This document shows, piece after piece, positions 26,660 to 28,422 of a stretch of 28,422 nt of DNA; the first letter of the stretch is position 1; every line of letters begins with the position of its first letter. Location: positions 1 through 28,422 of the IMG/VR virus record IMGVR_UViG_3300042563_001949. One strand, 5' to 3'. The notes under the pieces are model-generated. The model made no database searches. It was not told the origin of the DNA and saw only the letters and a program-made list of their open reading frames with translations. The DNA is from a virus. Position numbers and translations under genes: made by a program.

Positions 26660-28422
26660 ATGCAAGTATTTAATGCAATGCAGCTCAAAAAAGGAGCTAA
26701 GTCAGAACAAACCAGAATGGGTACTATTACCCAGCCTCTTCAATTTATACCTAAGAAAGATAAAGATGGAGAATGGTCAGCATGGAATCTTGACTGGTTA
26801 GAGTGGAATGGTATTAAACAGATCCGTAGAAATTCTAATAGATTAATGAAAAACTATAATCTTGCAAAAGGTATTATAGAAAGAGGTGATTATATAGTAG
26901 AAGCAGATAATGAATATAAAGATATAGTTGAAGTGCTTCAGAGAGAAGAAGCTTCAGCAATGGAACTTAAGTTTTATCCTATTATCCCTAATGTAATTAA
27001 TGTACTTGTTTCAGAGTTTGCAAAGAGATCTACTAAACTTACATATAGAGCAGTAGATGAATTCTCATATAATGAGATGTTAGAAGAAAAAAGAAAGATG
27101 GTAGAGGAAACTCTTCTATCAGATGCACAGACTAAAATTCTTGCTGCATTAATGGAACAAGGATTAGATCCTTCTTCTGAAGAAGCACAAGCAGAATTAT
27201 CTCCAGATAAATTAAAGACTCTTCCTGAAATAGAAAACTTCTTTAAAAAAGATTACAGATCTATGGTAGAAGAGTGGGCATCTCATCAACATAAAGTAGA
27301 TATTGAAAGATTTAGAATAGATGAACTTGAGGAAAGAGCATTTAGAGATATGCTTATTACAGATAGAGAGTTCTGGCATTTCCACATGATGGAAGATGAC
27401 TATGATGTAGAGTTGTGGAATCCTGCAGTAACATTCTATCATAAGTCTCCAGATGCTAGATATATATCTCAAGGTAACTGGGTAGGTAAAATAGATATGT
27501 TAACTGTATCAGATGTTATAGATAAGTATGGATACTTAATGACAGAAGAGCAATTAAAAGCATTAGAAGCTATATATCCAATTAGAGCCGTAGGTTATAA
27601 CTTAGGAGGAGTACAAAATGATGGTTCTTTTTATGATGCAACTAAGTCTCACTCTTGGAATACTAATATGCCTTCTCTTGGAATGAGACAATATACTTCA
27701 GCTATTGGTAATTCTATGCATGGTGGAGGTGATGTAATTGCGCAAATATTTGCTCAAGGAGAAGACTATCATGATCAAGGTACTGCTTTTTTATTAAGAA
27801 CTACAACAGTGTATTGGAAGTCTCAAAGAAAAGTAGGTCACTTAACTAAGGTAACAGAGAATGGTGAAGTAACAAATGAAATTATTACAGAAGATTACAA
27901 GGTTACTGATAAGCCAATATATGATGACAGACTATTTAAAAACAAAACAAAGGATACTGTAGTATTTGGAGAACATATAGACTGGATCTGGATTAATGAA
28001 GTATGGGGAGGAGTTAAGATAGGACCTAATATTCCTTCTTACTGGGGCATGAACAATCCAAGTGGTTTCTCACCAATGTATCTTGGTATACAAAAAAATA
28101 CAATAGGACCTCTTAAATTCCAATTTAAAGGAGACCAAAGTTTATATGGATGTAAACTTCCTGTAGAAGGATCGGTATTTTCTGATAGAAATACTAAATC
28201 TACAGCTCTTATTGATTTAATGAAACCATACCAGATTGGATATAACATAGTAAACAACCAGATTGCTGACATATTAGTAGATGAGTTAGGAACTATTATC
28301 ATGTTAGACCAGAACACTCTTCCTAAGCACTCTTTAGGAGAAGACTGGGGAAAAGGAAATTATGCTAAAGCATATGTAGCAATGAAGAACTTTCAGATGC
28401 TTCCTCTTGATACATCTATTGC
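26660..28422 (+). CDS. Portal protein, truncated by window end (587 codons visible)
   Basis: ATG at 26660, 5 nt after TerL; the frame is open to the window end. The N-terminus is MQVFNAMQLKKGAKSEQTRM, followed by a stem-like region (LSPDKLKTLPEIENFFKKDY). Other portions are helical (FRIDELEERAFRDMLITDR, SDVIDKYGYLMTEEQLKAL). The sequence and length (likely over 700 aa) fit portals of crAss-like phages. As a dodecameric ring at the capsid vertex it would couple to TerL and the tail. The assignment is by gene order and remembered patterns; no catalytic motif exists in portals. Confidence 0.8.
   Translation, partial: MQVFNAMQLKKGAKSEQTRMGTITQPLQFIPKKDKDGEWSAWNLDWLEWNGIKQIRRNSNRLMKNYNLAKGIIERGDYIVEADNEYKDIVEVLQREEASAMELKFYPIIPNVINVLVSEFAKRSTKLTYRAVDEFSYNEMLEEKRKMVEETLLSDAQTKILAALMEQGLDPSSEEAQAELSPDKLKTLPEIENFFKKDYRSMVEEWASHQHKVDIERFRIDELEERAFRDMLITDREFWHFHMMEDDYDVELWNPAVTFYHKSPDARYISQGNWVGKIDMLTVSDVIDKYGYLMTEEQLKALEAIYPIRAVGYNLGGVQNDGSFYDATKSHSWNTNMPSLGMRQYTSAIGNSMHGGGDVIAQIFAQGEDYHDQGTAFLLRTTTVYWKSQRKVGHLTKVTENGEVTNEIITEDYKVTDKPIYDDRLFKNKTKDTVVFGEHIDWIWINEVWGGVKIGPNIPSYWGMNNPSGFSPMYLGIQKNTIGPLKFQFKGDQSLYGCKLPVEGSVFSDRNTKSTALIDLMKPYQIGYNIVNNQIADILVDELGTIIMLDQNTLPKHSLGEDWGKGNYAKAYVAMKNFQMLPLDTSI

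Overview
The window looks like the central part of a Crassvirales-like (crAss-like) podovirus genome, or a close relative, infecting a Bacteroidota host. The base composition is AT-rich. The right end carries a block typical of that group: an IHF/HU-like protein, a Cys-rich zinc protein, a PD-(D/E)XK nuclease, a long large terminase, and a large portal protein that runs off the window. Plus-strand operons are preceded by sequences matching the Bacteroidota -7 element TAnnTTTG. There is no integrase, CRISPR array, canonical tRNA or insertion sequence. The lineage is inferred from gene order and sequence patterns, without database searches.

Left arm (1-3664, minus strand). This is a dense array of very small genes, many below 60 codons. 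From 1215 to 3664 it is a string of compact cassettes. Each has a 15-nt motif (minus strand AACTTCTTNNTACTT), a leader usually 23-25 nt long and often containing TTTAAATTATTT, a tiny ORF, and a rho-independent terminator whose 5' arm or loop often contains the stop codon. The next motif abuts the T-tract of the preceding terminator. Twelve motif copies are present. Products include a predicted lipoprotein, a Cys-rich mini-protein, hydrophobic micropeptides and one unit that looks like a structured non-coding RNA. Further left are a 50-codon gene, a tandem pair of cloverleaf-like RNA elements, and the start of another gene cut by the window edge. I infer that this is the phage early (host-takeover) region, driven by a phage-specific promoter.

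Divergent intergenic region (3665-4258). It has four runs of 6-7 G, unusual in this AT-rich genome. These are followed by AT-rich sequence with TGTCACA-type repeats, a 16-bp direct repeat spaced 42 bp, several inverted repeats and a long imperfect hairpin just before the first rightward gene. It is a good candidate for an origin or a transcription switch.

Rightward genes. 4259-8040 holds small conserved phage genes: a zincin-like protein, Lys-rich proteins (probable DUF5872 and DUF6321), an AlkB-like dioxygenase, a GroES-like protein and a DUF3310-like protein, ended by a terminator. 8179-18003 is a receptor-binding and appendage module. Four fibres share an N-terminal anchor; some have collagen-like or beta-helix shafts. 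Three tandem paralogues have YadA-like repeats and S74 chaperone domains, and a 622-aa Cys-rich repeat protein ends the module. 18016-21232 is an elaborate lysis cassette (holin-like proteins, a spanin-like protein, GH24 lysozyme, a peptidoglycan-binding/YkuD-like protein), ended by a terminator after 21680. 21801 to the end is the packaging block.
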